Origin: Hymenopus coronatus
Lineage: Eukaryota > Arthropoda > Insecta > Mantodea > Hymenopodidae
NCBI GenBank assembly: GCA_030762935.1
Contig: CM060892.1
Span: 92,476,827 to 92,540,826, forward strand
Reading direction: 5' to 3'
Length of the DNA stretch: 64,000 nucleotides
In this document: positions 44,476 through 56,045 of the stretch, in pieces
Numbering within the stretch: the first letter of the stretch is position 1
Layout: each line of letters begins with the position of its first letter
Made by a program: the position numbers and the translations under genes
Notes under the pieces: model-generated
Seen by the model: only the letters and a program-made list of their open reading frames with translations
Told to the model about the DNA's origin: nothing
The model's database searches: none

Positions 44476-45654
44476 CTATTAGCTAGGAAGCACCAAACAA
44501 GAAGACGACGAGATGTTGGACGTACTAGGAACCTTTTGTGAAAGCGGACAAAACAATTGTAGTGATGATACATGTGCAGTTTTCAATGATATGTCGCATC
44601 AGAAAGCGAAATCATTTAACCAGACATACTTTTCTGTTCGGTGTTTCAGCCCGCTAAAATGAAATGTGTGAGTGTATATCTGTGTGTATAAACTTTTATG
44701 ATAGCAACAACACTGGTTGTAACACGTACTTACAGAGCACATGTTGAATATAAAAAAAAAAAAAACATTTTCCCTGGATTAATCCTTGCAAATCCAAATA
44801 GCATGTTATAATATTCGGAATGAATCTCTAAAGTTTAAAGCAGATTTCGAAACTTTCGGTGGTGAAATGAGTTGGATTTAACAATATTCAGGCTGGAAGG
44901 GAACTTATTATATTCATTCTAATATGTGCTTCGTAGAAGCACTACAAACAAAAAAGTATAATGAAGTTTGTTCTTTGATCAGCCGGTTTTTGTTCCAAAT
45001 GGGATGCGTAATTCACAAGAATGTATGAAGATAATAGTTTGTTATTTGTAAGATGCGTAGAATAACGTATTTCTGATATTAGTAATAATGGAATATTACA
45101 CAGAATTTCGAAATAAGATATAATTTAAATGCATTAAAGGAATATTCCGAGCAGCCTTTTCAGACGTGAAGTAACTGGGCAACGTTGCGTTTCTGAACCG
45201 GCTTCTAGATGTAAACACGTTGGTGGCTTGCAAACACGACGCAAGGAGATAACAAATGCAACTGACATTCTGAGTGGCCTACACTGGTGTAGTAGCAGCA
45301 GTGAGGCGTGTCTGTTTTTGTACTGACCAAGTACAAGTGACACCCACAACCTGCAGCGTTGCCAGCTTGTTTATCTCTTCATTTAGAAAAAAATTAAATT
45401 ATTTCCGTAGGAAATGGTCAGAAACAAAAAGGTAAGATACAAAATGTGTACGAAATATCAAATTCTATCATTGGTTTAAATTAATATAATGACTTCCCTT
45501 CCACCCGGTATTGTTTTGGCAAAGATATCCACAAGATGTTTCAGGTGTATTGCTTTGACTCTTAAAGCCTTTTGATGTGGTGCAATGACTTGTTCATAAG
45601 TATTTAGTAACAACTGTCCTTATAAATGGGCCCCAGTCTCTGTTCAGTAAAAAG

Positions 45655-45790
45655 AACAAAGCCCTACCGTCCCAAAACTTTCAAATTTGCCCAAAATTCG
45701 ATTTCTAAAAATGTTTCCAAACACTGTTTTGTTTAATAATACTTCTAGTATAATTTCATATTATAGATTTTCTATTTTGTCATTTTCTGG
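45655..45790 (+). repeat. Repeat G, copy 2
   Basis: Partner of 40600-40735 (see there); same orientation, about 5 kb away, no ORF. Confidence 0.6.
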
Positions 45791-47217
45791 TTATCTTGAC
45801 CAGAACGTGTATACAAATAAATAAAAATTATGAATACCATACCCCGGTGCCTAATTTCTAAAACCGGGGCATGCATTTAAAATCCCTATTCTTTTATTTC
45901 CAAATTTAATTTATACATCCATACAAAATTATTTTACTGTTATTAAACAAATTAAACTAAATATAAAACAAAATAAATTGTAGCTTTCAATTCCATTAAT
46001 TCTCTTTCCTGTTTCCTTCTTTCTCAAATTTTAAAAATTGTTTTCGTTTTTAATTATTCTTAAGTACCATAAACGTTTATTTACAAAATTTATATCTTCA
46101 TTTATATTATATATTATTACTGTTATTAATTAAAATTATTAATTATTATTAATGTTTATTATTATTATTATTATTATTTTTATTATGTGTATTAGCTTAT
46201 TTCAATTAATTACTTTTAGTTACATTAATTATAACACATTATTTCATTCATTTAATAACTTATATTTTATTGTATTATTTATTAATTGTTTATTTAATGT
46301 TTCAATTACAAGCCATACTACCATCAAAATAACCCAGTCTGGTATCCATAAATCCTAGTTACATTTTACATATATTTTGCCGCCGATAGTTCCCGGTACA
46401 TTTCCTAATAACTGCTATACTGCTTTTTGTATGTATGTAAATAAATCATCATTCTACATTTTTATTTAAATCTTATTAAATAAACATTCTAAAAAATTTA
46501 AAACACTAAACAACTTAACAATATAACTAAAAGGATAACATTTATTTAATTTGTTACTTATTCATAAAGCTCATTTGACTTCATTAAATTCACTAAAACA
46601 AGTTTACTTCATTCCATTAATTATAAATATTAAAATAAGCTTCACTTTTATTAAAATCTTATTTTAATTATTAAAGCAATAAATAAGTTTAAAGTAGTGT
46701 ATTTTAAACTTAAATTTTCACTTTCTCCTCATTACTTATAATAAAGTATAAAGCTCTATTAACCATCACTTTTCACTTATGCATCTTTAATGCTTATTTA
46801 AGGCTAATAATATACGCACTACAGCTCTTCATTTCCACCTTAATTAAAACAAAAATAAATAAGGCAGTTTATGGTCATTAACTTTTATATAAATGAAATA
46901 AAGGTTTTCACTTCACTAAAAGAAAAGAAACATCTTTAAACTTAAGTTCTTATTGAAAAGAAATAAAACACTTAACACGTACATTTTACCATTCTCTTTC
47001 GCTTCGACGTTGCACGATTAAGTGAACTCAATATGTCACCATCGTTGTTTACTGTTTACCTCGGCCGCTCTTAATCCTTCCATTGTGTGTGTTTTTTTTG
47101 TTTTTTTTTTTGTTTTTTTTTTAAGCTTAACGTCAGTTAAACGTGGTTGGTCATATCGGGAGCTTAAAAGTATTAACATTGGTCTTCTCAGGATAAGGGT
47201 AAACCTTGAAATAAAAC

Positions 47218-47310
47218 TTTATCCGGATAATTCAACCTAAGCTAAATTCAAACTCGCAGCCTGATGAATATGAGGTGGACACGTTACCAGACACTACCCA
47301 AGCGGGCTTC
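47218..47310 (-). mobile_element. SINE D head, diverged
   Basis: Reverse strand: CTTGGGTAGTGTCTGGTAAC, GTGTCCACCTCATATTCATC, then box-B-like GCGAGTTTGAATTTAGC. The layout matches the heads at 7740 and 10905. The body is not clearly conserved. Confidence 0.5.
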
Positions 47311-47411
47311 CGTCTGGTGGTGGTTTCCCTCTCCACCTTTCTTCTATGCCGTCCTTTTCAGTTTTTGTTTCTCCTAATTACCTTTATTCACATCTTTATG
47401 TTTGTTACTAG

Positions 47412-48240
47412 GTAAAAAAGGGATTGTATTCCACCCAAAAATTCCATACTGGGATTTCATCAGAAATACATGTTTTGAGACACCCTTAACCCCCCCAAAA
47501 TGAATTTTTTTAATCTGTATGAGTGCTTGTTAGTGTCTATGGACAGCATAATGAAAATTCGGTTAAATACTAAATTTAGTACTTAAGTTCTGAGGATGCG
47601 ACATGAAGATTTTTTGAAAAATCTCAGTTCCGCAAACTATCCTTTACATGGAACATTTTTCAAAATTTTCGATTTTCTAAAAAATGTCTCTAATGATTTC
47701 ATTAACATGACATATATTAAAGATATTTAGATGACAATTAAATGTATATCCTTGATTTCTTTGGAATAGCCCTTGAAGTCCTTTCTCATCTGAATGGCTT
47801 TTAAATACTCATAACTGCCGGATCGTAAGAGATAGACCAAAACTTACTACATAAAAATGTGGATCAGTTAAAACACACAATTTATGTTATAAGCATTTTT
47901 TTAGCCAAATATTTCAGAGATATACTCCGATTTTGTTTTATGTTTAAACAACTAAGCATTTCTTAAACGGAAGCCCTCATCCATTTCATATCTCTTTTGT
48001 TTTATACCTGGCCTTGGAAAGATAAACGAATTTAAATGAGAATCACATAATGTCTTTATTTATTGTCGCCTTAGCATAGTGTTTTCCTTTGTTTTCGTTT
48101 ACTAATTAAGAACTAAGTAATAATACCAATTCTGCTAATGTTTATTAATTAGCATGGTGTAGCTAAAAGAATAAACTTTTGTAAGAATAACTTCTATGCA
48201 GAACAGGTAAAGAAAGTCATGTGTATGGAGCATATCATTT
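47412..48240 (-). mobile_element. K repeat, hairpin lost
   Basis: Begins GGGATTGTATTCCACCCAAA, CATACTGGGATTTCATCAG, GGATGCGACATGAAGATTTT, then TCGTAAGAGATAGACC. Ends AGGTAAAGAAAGTCATGTG ... CATATCATTTTTT. Confidence 0.85.
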
Positions 48241-48538
48241 TTTTTTCCTACCCTAGAGCTGCCTCTATCTACTGTAACTCATAACTATAGGTTTAGATTT
48301 TTGTTATTGCACACCACATACCGACACAAATAATACCATGCTATAGTATTTCAAGAAAGGGGAATAATACTAAATACATATTTATGAACCGAAATGTTCC
48401 TCGTACTCATCGTGGAACCGGAGGTTTCTTTTGTTGTTGTGGATTTTAAGAAAAACTGTGATGTAAATGTGCTCTTATAAATAGAGTATACTGTTGCCTG
48501 TTTATATTTGGACGCGTGCTAAGGAAAATTAGGAGTGA
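48241..48538. other. Short anonymous spacer
   Basis: Nothing recognised. Confidence 0.5.
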
Positions 48539-48700
48539 CTACCGCCGTGGTCGAGTGGTCAACGAGCTGACTTCTCACGCGGAGGTTCCAGGTTCGATTA
48601 TGGGCTGGGGCGGGGAATTTTTCTTTAGCTAGAATTATTTCCTATCCCCCCCCCCGATATGACCTTAGATGTTAAAGGGGAGTATAAAAAAAAGAAAAAG
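48539..48700 (+). mobile_element. SINE B, internally deleted
   Basis: Head CCGCCGTGGTCGAGTGGTCA, GAGCTGACTTCTCACGCGGA, box B CAGGTTCGATTATGGGC. It jumps from TTTCCTATCCCCCC straight to CGATATGACCTTAGATG and an A-rich tail, so about 100 body bases are missing. Approximate flanking duplication TTAGGAGTGA / GTAGGAGGTGA. Confidence 0.85.
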
Positions 48701-48790
48701 GTAGGAGGTGAAGGCAGCGTAAGGTGCTGTTTTCCCTGACGATGTAAATACGTCACATCATCAGCCGGTACAGATTTGCAGACCACTTGC

Positions 48791-49026
48791 TTTTTTTTTT
48801 TCTTTTTTTTTTTTAACCGGAGTCTGATCAGGAGTTCGGCGCTGTATCCCCGTTTACAACCCCCCCCCCCTAAATTTACTGTAGGATTACTGGTTTTACT
48901 GTTCCTTTACACAAACATATACACATTGCACAAACATTAAACACCAATGCCCAAGGCGGGACTCGAACCCACGATCCCCTGCCCACGAAACACCAAAGCG
49001 AGACGCCCTAGCGAACGTGGCCATTA
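48791..49026 (-). mobile_element. SINE E, full head and poly-A tail
   Basis: Reverse strand: GGCCACGTTCGCTAGGGCGT (box A region), TCGTGGGCAGGGGATCGTGG and box B GGGTTCGAGTCCCGCC. The body has GGCATTGGTGTTTAATG, CCTACAGTAAATTTAG with a G-run, and CGGGGATACAGCGCCGAAC. It ends GACTCCGGTTAAAAAAAA with a long A-tail. It differs in head and body from SINEs A-D and occurs once here. Clear target duplication not found. Confidence 0.82.
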
Positions 49027-49690
49027 CTTCTCTGTAACAAAAAGGTATATATCAGAAAAGTTTTCTTGTATGCAGATGATAAATATGAGAACACACTAAG
49101 CTACAACGATAGTTAAATCTTTTGAAGGTTGGTTGCCACGTTTCTTTGCATTGCCAGGAGTTGACAAATTCCAATATTTTAAAACTGAAACCAATAACAT
49201 GGAATATCTATATAACATAAATAGTGTGTTTTAAGGAGATCTACATTTTGTTTTTGTGTATCAATTTCTTGTTTATATCTTACGGTTTTCTATTTATGCA
49301 AAATCCAGCAAAATTCACCCAGAATAAACAGGTCGACAGAGGCTATTCCCAGAAAATTAAAGGTGTGCATTTAGTTTTTTATCTGAATATCTTTAATATA
49401 CTGTATTTTAATTAATATGTATAGAACCATTTTTGAGAGAATAAAAATCTTTGAAATTTTATCCATGTAAGGGGTAGTCTAGGATGGGGGTATTTTCCTC
49501 AAAACCTTTGTGTCGCATCTCTGGAAGATACTTAACTTAAATACCAAGTTTGGCATTTTAAAGATACTTTTTCTGTATACAGAAGATCCTAAAACGTGAA
49601 TTTAGGGTGAAATGTTGGTATCGAATTTTGAGTAGAATGCATTACGTTCTCTATACACTATGTGCATATAGTGCGTGTAGAGAGAGTAAA
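49027..49690 (+). mobile_element. K repeat, 5'-truncated, first unit of a tandem
   Basis: TCTCTGTAACAAAAAGG, then GAAACCAATAACATGGAAT, TCTTACGGTTTTCTATTTATG, CTTTGTGTCGCATCTCTGG and TGGTATCGAATTTTGAGTAG. Terminal hairpin CTATACACTATGTGCATATA; ends GCGTGTAGAGAGAGTAAAAA. Confidence 0.87.
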
Positions 49691-50405
49691 AATCTGTTAC
49701 ATGCCTTACTGTACCTGTTCTGCTTACAAAATATTGTTCTTCTATTTACCTTAGGCTAATCAAATAGCAATGCTCTTATTACATACATCTTTGTAGATGT
49801 AATGGAATAAGAAAATACACTATGCTAAATCTATAGTCAAAATTTTAAGAGAGGGTAGCTAAGTAATGACCGCCATGTTTACTTGACCAAGAAGAATAAA
49901 AGCAATAATGCTTCCCATTTGAGAAAAAAATATAAATATTGGAAAATGTATATTAATAATAAGGAATTAATGGTTAACTCGATAAATAAAAAGCTATTCG
50001 ATATAAACTATATGCTTTAACGGAAACTGCCTTTTTTAAACTTTTTATTTTTTTAATTTAATTTAATTTTTTGGGCATAATAAGATATTCTTCTATCGGT
50101 TACTGTTAAGTAGTTATGCAAAAGTCATCTGAATAAAGAGAACTTCAGAGTCTATTCCCAGAAGATTGATTATTCATCATATTTTATTTATCATGAAAAT
50201 GTCATAAATACATGCTACTTATTCAAAATCATTAAAGCCATTTTTGATAACATCAACATGCTCGAAAACTTTTCCATTTAAAGGGTAGTTTTGAGTGCGG
50301 TTATTTTCTTGATGATTATCGTGTCCAATCTTGGAAGAAGGACTTAAACATTAAGTTTGATATTTAACTGACTTTTCGTTTTTGAGTTATGCTTAACAGA
50401 TACTT
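49691..50405 (+). mobile_element. K repeat, second unit of a tandem, 3'-truncated
   Basis: Directly follows at AATCTGTTACATG. CTTCTATTTACCTTAGGCTA, TCCCATTTGAGAAAAAAAT, CGGTTACTGTTAAGTAG and GACTTTTCGTTTTTGAGTTA follow, then K similarity ends near ACAGATACTTATCC. Confidence 0.82.
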
Positions 50406-50559
50406 ATCCACTAACATTGAATAATGGAACACTTGAAAGTGTGATAGAATGTTCATATTTATGTAGTATAGTCTCCCAGCAAAGTGGCACAGATAGTGGA
50501 GTGAGAGTAAGAATCAAGGTATCCCTTTAGGCTGCTAAAGCCTAATCGACCACAAATCT

Positions 50560-51670
50560 CACATGTGATTTCACCAGAAATACAGATTTCGGTCCTCAGA
50601 ATCCCCTCCCCCAAAAAATTCAGAAAAAGGTCCGTGTTTGTTTGTGTGCCTATGGACAGCATAGCTCAAAAACGAAAAGACCGTTAAACACCAAACGTAG
50701 AATTTAATTTTGGTGTCTTCCAAAGATACGACACGAAGATTTTCAAGAAACCCACCGCCGGCCCCAACTACCCTTTACATGGAAAAAATTCTAAAGTTTT
50801 GATTTTCTCAGAAATGGCCGTAACTATTTTGATTAAAATCTCTTATATTTAAGATATTCATGTGACAAATGAAAGTCGCCCTCCGTGGTGTAATGGTTAC
50901 CATGCTAACTTCATATGCCCAAGGTCGCGGATTCATGCCCGGCGTAGGACGATAGATTTCTTCGGGTGTAAACATCCTTAGCATGGCTTCCTTCGGAAGG
51001 GTAGTAAAGCCGCTGGTCTCGTGTCGTAGATTTACGGCCCGTAAAAGAACTTCAAGTCTGATAGAAAGGTCTCCGAGCAAAATTAAGCGGTCTTTCACGC
51101 TCAGTGTAAAACGGGACGCTGAGAAGCACAGCAGTTAAAGAGCGTCCATAAATAAAACGCCATTTTTATGTTCTGACAAATAAAATGTATATATTCAATT
51201 TTATGGTAATAGCCCCTTAAGACATGTTTATTCTAGATGAATTTTGCGGAATTTTACATAACTGATAAACCGTAAGAAATAGACGAAGTCTTACCACACA
51301 AAAATGTAGAGTTCGTTAAAATACACAATTTATAACATATACATTTTTCTTACAGTTGACCGTTTTAAGACATTTCTTGTTATTAGTTTCAGCTCTAAAA
51401 TACCTATACTTTTCTCATACGGGAATTTTCAATTCCAGTTCATACAAAGATATTCAATCACATAGCAACCAGCTTTTACAATATTTGACTATCGATTTAG
51501 CCTATGGTACTCCCTTATTTCGTTTCTACTTACAAGAAAGAGGGTGATAAGACCCTTTCTGCCATTTATTTCTCGGTTAGCATTAACTAAATAGAATAAT
51601 TAGCGTTCTAATAGTAATTAATCGCAGAGATGTACCGAAAGTCATGTGAATGAAACACATAAGATGTTTT
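50560..51670 (-). mobile_element. K repeat split by SINE C
   Basis: GTGATTTCACCAGAAATAC, CATAGCTCAAAAACGAAAAG and GATACGACACGAAGATTTTC, up to CATGTGACAAATGAAA. After the SINE it resumes TGACAAATAAAATGTATATA, continues AATTTTGCGGAATTTTACAT, and ends GTACCGAAAGTCATGTG ... ACACATAAGATG. Confidence 0.88.
50875..51173 (+). mobile_element. SINE C, full copy nested in K, 12-bp target duplication
   Basis: Head TCCGTGGTGTAATGGTTACC (box A), box-B-like AGGTCGCGGATTCATGCCCG, and body CTTAGCATGGCTTCCTTCGG, GCTGGTCTCGTGTCGTAGAT, AGCGGTCTTTCACGC and AGCGTCCATAAATAAAACGC. TGACAAATGAAA (50863-50874) and TGACAAATAAAA (51174-51185) are the two copies of the K target. About 299 bp, with no long A-tail. Reference copy for the family. 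Confidence 0.92.
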
Positions 51671-51674
51671 TCTT

Positions 51675-51786
51675 TGGATTTAAATAACATCAAAATATGT
51701 ATTTTCAGGAACTCTTGGTATGGAATTTTTGAGCGGAATGGAATACCTTTTCTATCTACAGAACACCTGGTAGAGAAAATAAGATG
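51675..51786 (+). mobile_element. K repeat, 3' end fragment
   Basis: GGATTTAAATAACATCAAAA, TTTTCAGGAACTCTTGGTAT, GAGCGGAATGGAATACC and TGGTAGAGAAAATAAG. It abuts the opposite-oriented copy ending at 51670. Confidence 0.75.
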
Positions 51787-52779
51787 TACTTTTTGAAATC
51801 GAGTAAATTTCCTCAGTCATGAATTGAGGTGTGTTCATACTTTCCTGTTTTCAGGCTATTCAGAACTGTTCTTGAAACAAATCTGAAAAGTAACTGCTTT
51901 GTTTTACCCAGTTGTACTAAGACGTTGGGCACTTAAGATAACTACGTATAATCGTGCGGTCCAAGGCCTGTACATTAACCAATCTCTTTGTTCCTATTCG
52001 TCGAAGAAAACAGAAGACTGTTGTACAACTAATCCTCCATGAGATTTTGCTGCTTGGTTATCCTTGTGCACAAAATGGAGGCGAATAACAAAGCAATATT
52101 GAAATATCAAAGGATCATAACAACGTCCTTAGTCTTCCCAGATAAGCACCTCTTGAAATTTCTGTCTTTTAAATGGAACCTGCGGTGGAAATCTTTTATT
52201 TTTCTTTTTGAAACTTGAATTTTCCGCAGTGGAAGTATAAGGGTAATGGCAGGAAATTACCTTGTGGACTACCTTTGATCCCCGTGTGTGTTCCTGTGGT
52301 ACAAAGACATTATTCCTATGCTAAAGCGAACACATCACCAAAGTAGAACAAAAGCCCAATCGTATGACACACTCGTGACGTCACTATATGGATATGCTCA
52401 GAAAGAGTCAATGCAGAATTATACTGGGTATACTGTTTAACTATCTACAAATGTTATCAACGTCATTTATTTCTGTAAACATTCGAATATCCACTGCGCA
52501 ACAACAGTGAATGAATGTAAGTATGTTTGTAAAAGTCTAATCAATTTGAAATTTGTAGTTTACATCTATTATCCAAAATAATACCTGCATTAAAATGAAC
52601 ATATTAAAAGAACTGTATGAATTATCTTTCTGGCATAAATTCATTTAAAGCACAAAATGATCAAGTCTTTACCCATTTGGACACAAAATTAGTTAAAAGT
52701 ATTTGTGTAATATTCCCTAATTATTCAATAATTTTGATTTCAATATATTGATAACTGTTTTTAATTGTAGCTAATTCAC
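51787..52779. other. Anonymous DNA, no gene recognised
   Basis: Mixed-composition sequence around 51940-52400 without ORFs of note; nothing recognised. Confidence 0.45.
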
Positions 52780-52790
52780 ATCGATATAAA

Positions 52791-53034
52791 GGCCGCGCCG
52801 TGGTCAAGTGGTTAGACCATTCGCCTCTCACCTAGACGGCCTGAGTTCGATCCCAAGCGACAGTATGTGAGATTTGTGGTGGACAAAGCGGCGCTGGGGC
52901 GGGTTTTCTCCGGGTACTCCGGTTTCCCCCGCCATCTCATTCCACCGGTGCTTCTTCATCATTCATGTTTCATCAGTGTCACCGACTGCGGTGACATAAG
53001 TAGTTAAAGTGGGCGTTAAACACTACCAAAAAAA
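52791..53034 (+). mobile_element. SINE A, full reference copy, 11-bp target duplication
   Basis: Head GCGCCGTGGTCAAGTGGTTA (box A), box B CTGAGTTCGATCCCAAGC, GATTTGTGGTGGACAAAGCG, central core GGGTTTTCTCCGGGTACTCC then GGTTTCCCCCGCC, ATTCCACCGGTGC and the tail AAAGTGGGCGTTAAACACTA ending in A's. ATCGATATAAA (52780-52790) and ATCGATTTAAA (53035-53045) flank it. The core resembles the conserved central domains shared by widespread animal SINE superfamilies (MetaSINE-like). That assignment is from memory and needs alignment. Confidence 0.93.
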
Positions 53035-53132
53035 ATCGATTTAAATTCGATGCTTGCTATGTCTTTTTTCATAATCACGATAATATGAACTTCTGTAAAC
53101 TCATAGCTATTTTTCTTTTATGTTAGATACAG

Positions 53133-53569
53133 TGTGTATAGATAACAAAGGGCTACTTATATAGAAGCTAGGGGTCATTACTTGGTAAGTGGAATTTTCT
53201 ATTTTTACGGCCTCTGTCCTGGAACTTTTCTAACAAAGGAAATATAACTAGGGAATTTCGCTTCTAGGTAACTCAATCTTCAGATTTTTGTTAGTTAAAT
53301 TCTGCCAATTTATAATTTTGTTTACATCCTTTGCTGATTCTATCGCTATAATTAAAATCTTAACCGCTGACCTCGCATTTTTATCTTATTGTGTGCTATT
53401 TAAGGTTTTGGGTGTCAGCGTTTTGTAGTTCTTTAATGTCTGCATTTGTTACTCTTTATGGCCTTTGTCAGAAAAGTTCCAGGACAGAGGCCATAAAAAC
53501 TAGAAAATTCCACTTACCAAGTAATGACCCCTAGCTCCTATAGAAGTAGCCCTTTGCTATCTATACACA
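53133..53569. mobile_element. MITE C, long terminal inverted repeats
   Basis: TGTGTATAGATAACAAAGGG at the left is inverted at the right as the complement of CCCTTTGCTATCTATACACA. The two arms match for about 110 bases, through GGTCATTACTTGGTAAGTGG and GGCCTCTGTCCTGGAAC. The loop of about 200 bases is AT-rich with no ORF. A target duplication was not found, so the superfamily is open. Arm length suggests a fold-back or Mutator-like nonautonomous element. Confidence 0.82.
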
Positions 53570-54793
53570 AGTTTATTGTTAACGTTTCTGGAGGTCTTGG
53601 AAGCAAGCAGGGAAATGTTTAACTATGATGCTTGTAACCTCATTTGCCACAGCCCGTGGGTGTCTGGGATATTTTGATAAAGCTTTCCTTTTAGTAGCTT
53701 GTTCACTTGCGGAAACAATAAAAAATCATAACACAAGAGGTAGGACAGATATGGCGGATGTGATGATAGTAAGAGAATATTTGGCCAGATCTCGGTAATA
53801 GATAAAGTTGTAGGGTTTTGAATTTTCATACAGTACACACCAGTTCTGAGAATGCCTCAAATCAGGGTGACGACATCGAATTGCTTGTCGCAAACGTTTC
53901 AAGATTTCGATGTAAAGAGTTCGGTTCACTGTTTGACCTGGTGGAACATATTCGTGTACATTCAGAAATAAAAATCCTGTCCTGGAACTAAAGAAGTGGA
54001 ACTGAAGAATAATACAGGAACAGAACCTTGTGGGGTTAATTACAAAACAATAAATTGATAATGGTTTTAAACTACGATTTAAATCAGATCCAAGGAATGT
54101 GCTACTCTACACCATATGCCGAGTTTCCCTAAAATAAATAAATTTATAATTTAAAACAACGATTGTTCATATTATTTGAAGCAGCGACAGTGGACGATTT
54201 TTTTTCGGCGACTAGATGCTTAAAACGCTATGATTTGGGCATGCTTCCAGTTTGTAATACAGATAAACTAATTTGTAACAACCGAGGTGAAGAAGGCTAC
54301 GCAACAAAATATGAATGAAAAAGTATCAGCAACACGTCTATATGCACAAGAAATAAAAAAACTCCAGGGGAAAATAAGATTTTCCCAGTTACACAATGAC
54401 TTGGGCCAGAGTTGTTTCTGAGACAGATTATGGTGAATAATTCCAATGGAGGAGAATAAAAGGAAGACTCCCCCCCAAAAGGTATACTCACTGCATAATA
54501 ATACATAGTTTGCACATAAACTTGTATAGAACAGATACGAAAAAAGATAAGGAACGACATTGTTATTCAGACAGAAGAAGATAAAATATTTATCACACAA
54601 AACTCACAATCTGTGGCGGGCTACGCTGTTAAAATAAGAAGAAGAAAAAATAAGAGGAACGATGCGTAAATTACCGCATATGTTACGAACTCGTACAATA
54701 AATTAGGATTGATGATTGAAAACAAAAACAAAATTGAAGTCTATTTTAATCAATTACAGGGGCGGGAAAAACATGAATAATAATAATAATAAT

Positions 54794-54842
<49 letters not shown>

Positions 54843-54933
54843 TATCAATCCGCATGGTAGGGGATTTCTTAATAAATAATGGAGAGGAAGAAAAGAGTAA
54901 AAAGGAAAAAAAAAAAAAAAAAAATTGGATGTG
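53570..54933. other. Anonymous DNA with (AAT)n
   Basis: Reverse frames of 67-110 codons at 53623-54600 have no motif I recognise; 54268-54600 is rich in F, Y and C and looks like translated noncoding DNA. An (AAT)n tract lies at 54774-54841 and an A-run at 54907-54924. Confidence 0.4.
54774..54841. repeat. Microsatellite (AAT)n
   Basis: More than 20 AAT units with one interruption. Confidence 0.96.
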
Positions 54934-55985
54934 TTCTATTCACATAAATTGCTGTTCCATGTACAATGTATTCTTATACAAAATAATTTCTAATTATATC
55001 ATTTTTTTTGTGGTGTTTAACGCCCGCTTTAACTACTTATGGCACCGCAGACGGTGAAGCTGATGATACATGAATGAAGATGGAGCACCGGTGGAATGCG
55101 ATGGCGGCGCCGCTTTGTCCACCACAAATCTCGCATGTGATGGGATCCAACCCGGGTCGTCTAGGTGAGAGGCGAGTGGTCTAACCACTCGGCCACGGCG
55201 CGGTCCCAAATTATACCATGCTGATGACGTTAAATATTCATAGAATTGGTCTTACCTGCTTCATTGTAAGTAGAAGGAAAATAATGGGATACATTAGACT
55301 AAAGCGATAGTCAAACATTTTCAAAGCTGGTCGCTCTGTGAAACAATTGAGATTCGGTTCGCTTTGCATGGTCCTGTTTGAGAAGAGTTAAGTACTTAAC
55401 AACTGAAAGCAATAACAAGGAACATCTCCAAAACGGTCAACTCTGCAATAAAAACGTATATGACATAAATTATGTGTTTTAACGATATCTAATTATTTGG
55501 TGCAGTAAGCTTTTGTCTATCTCTTACGCTTTAACTGTAATGCAAAATTCTGCAAAATTCTTCCAGAATAAAGAAGTCTTTAGAGCCTATGTCCAAAAAT
55601 TTCAAAATATACACTTTATTATTTATGTAAGTAGTTTTGATACACGGCATTTTAATTAAAATATTTGTAGTCAATTTTGAGAAAAACAAGATTTTCAAAA
55701 CTGCTTCCATGTAAAGAGTAGTTTGTGGTTCTGGGATTTTGTTTAAAACCTTCGTGTCACATCCTTGGAAGATATTAAACATTAAACCTAGAATGGGTAT
55801 TTAATGGTCCTTTCGTTTTTGAGGTATACTGTCCACAGACACACATGGATCTTTTTCTATTTATTTTTTTACCCTGAGGACCTCAAAATATATACTTCCG
55901 CTGAAATCTCAATATCAAGCTTTCGTGTGAAATATAATACCTTGCCGAGCTTCAATGTGCTATGTACATGCTAGAGAAAGTATAA
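54934..55985 (+). mobile_element. K repeat split by SINE A
   Basis: GGATGTGTTCTATTCACATA then the SINE at 55002. It resumes GGTCTTACCTGCTTCATTGT, GAAAGCAATAACAAGGAAC, TCTCTTACGCTTTAACTG, CTTCGTGTCACATCCTTGG and CCTTTCGTTTTTGAGG. Ends ATGTACATGCTAGAGAAAGT. A further scrap of the K tail (GAATTCAGGGAGGCTCAAAG) follows at 55995-56045. Confidence 0.87.
55002..55208 (-). mobile_element. SINE A nested in K, core deleted, 10-bp target duplication
   Basis: Reverse strand: GCGCCGTGGCCGAGTGGTTA, box B CCCGGGTTGGATCCC, GATTTGTGGTGGACAAAGCG, then straight to CGCCGCCATCGCATTCCACC. The central TTTTCTCCGGGTACTCC core is cleanly missing. The tail is AAAGCGGGCGTTAAACACC and an A-run. AATTATATCA (54992-55001) and AATTATACCA (55209-55218) flank it. 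Confidence 0.9.
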
Positions 55986-56045
55986 ACTACTTTTTTGAAT
56001 TCAGGGAGGCTCAAAGTATGAACTCCCAGTAAATTTTGAACATTT

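Larger units (their letters stand above)
44480..47411. other. Long anonymous interval, very AT-rich in its second half
   Basis: 45134-45349 is GC-richer and has a 71-codon reverse frame with no recognised motif. Repeat G copy 2 is at 45655-45790. 45800-47000 is extremely AT-rich with an (ATT)n tract at 46157-46182. A T-rich tract lies at 47091-47123. A SINE D head is at 47218-47310. Confidence 0.45.

Noticed and set aside
45134..45349. Promoter or first exon in a GC-richer patch
   Set aside because: Composition alone; no recognisable core promoter, reading frame or splice signals.
54268..54600. 110-codon reverse ORF as a membrane protein
   Set aside because: Rich in F, Y, C and L as expected from AT-rich DNA; two overlapping frames look equally hydrophobic; no start context or splice support.
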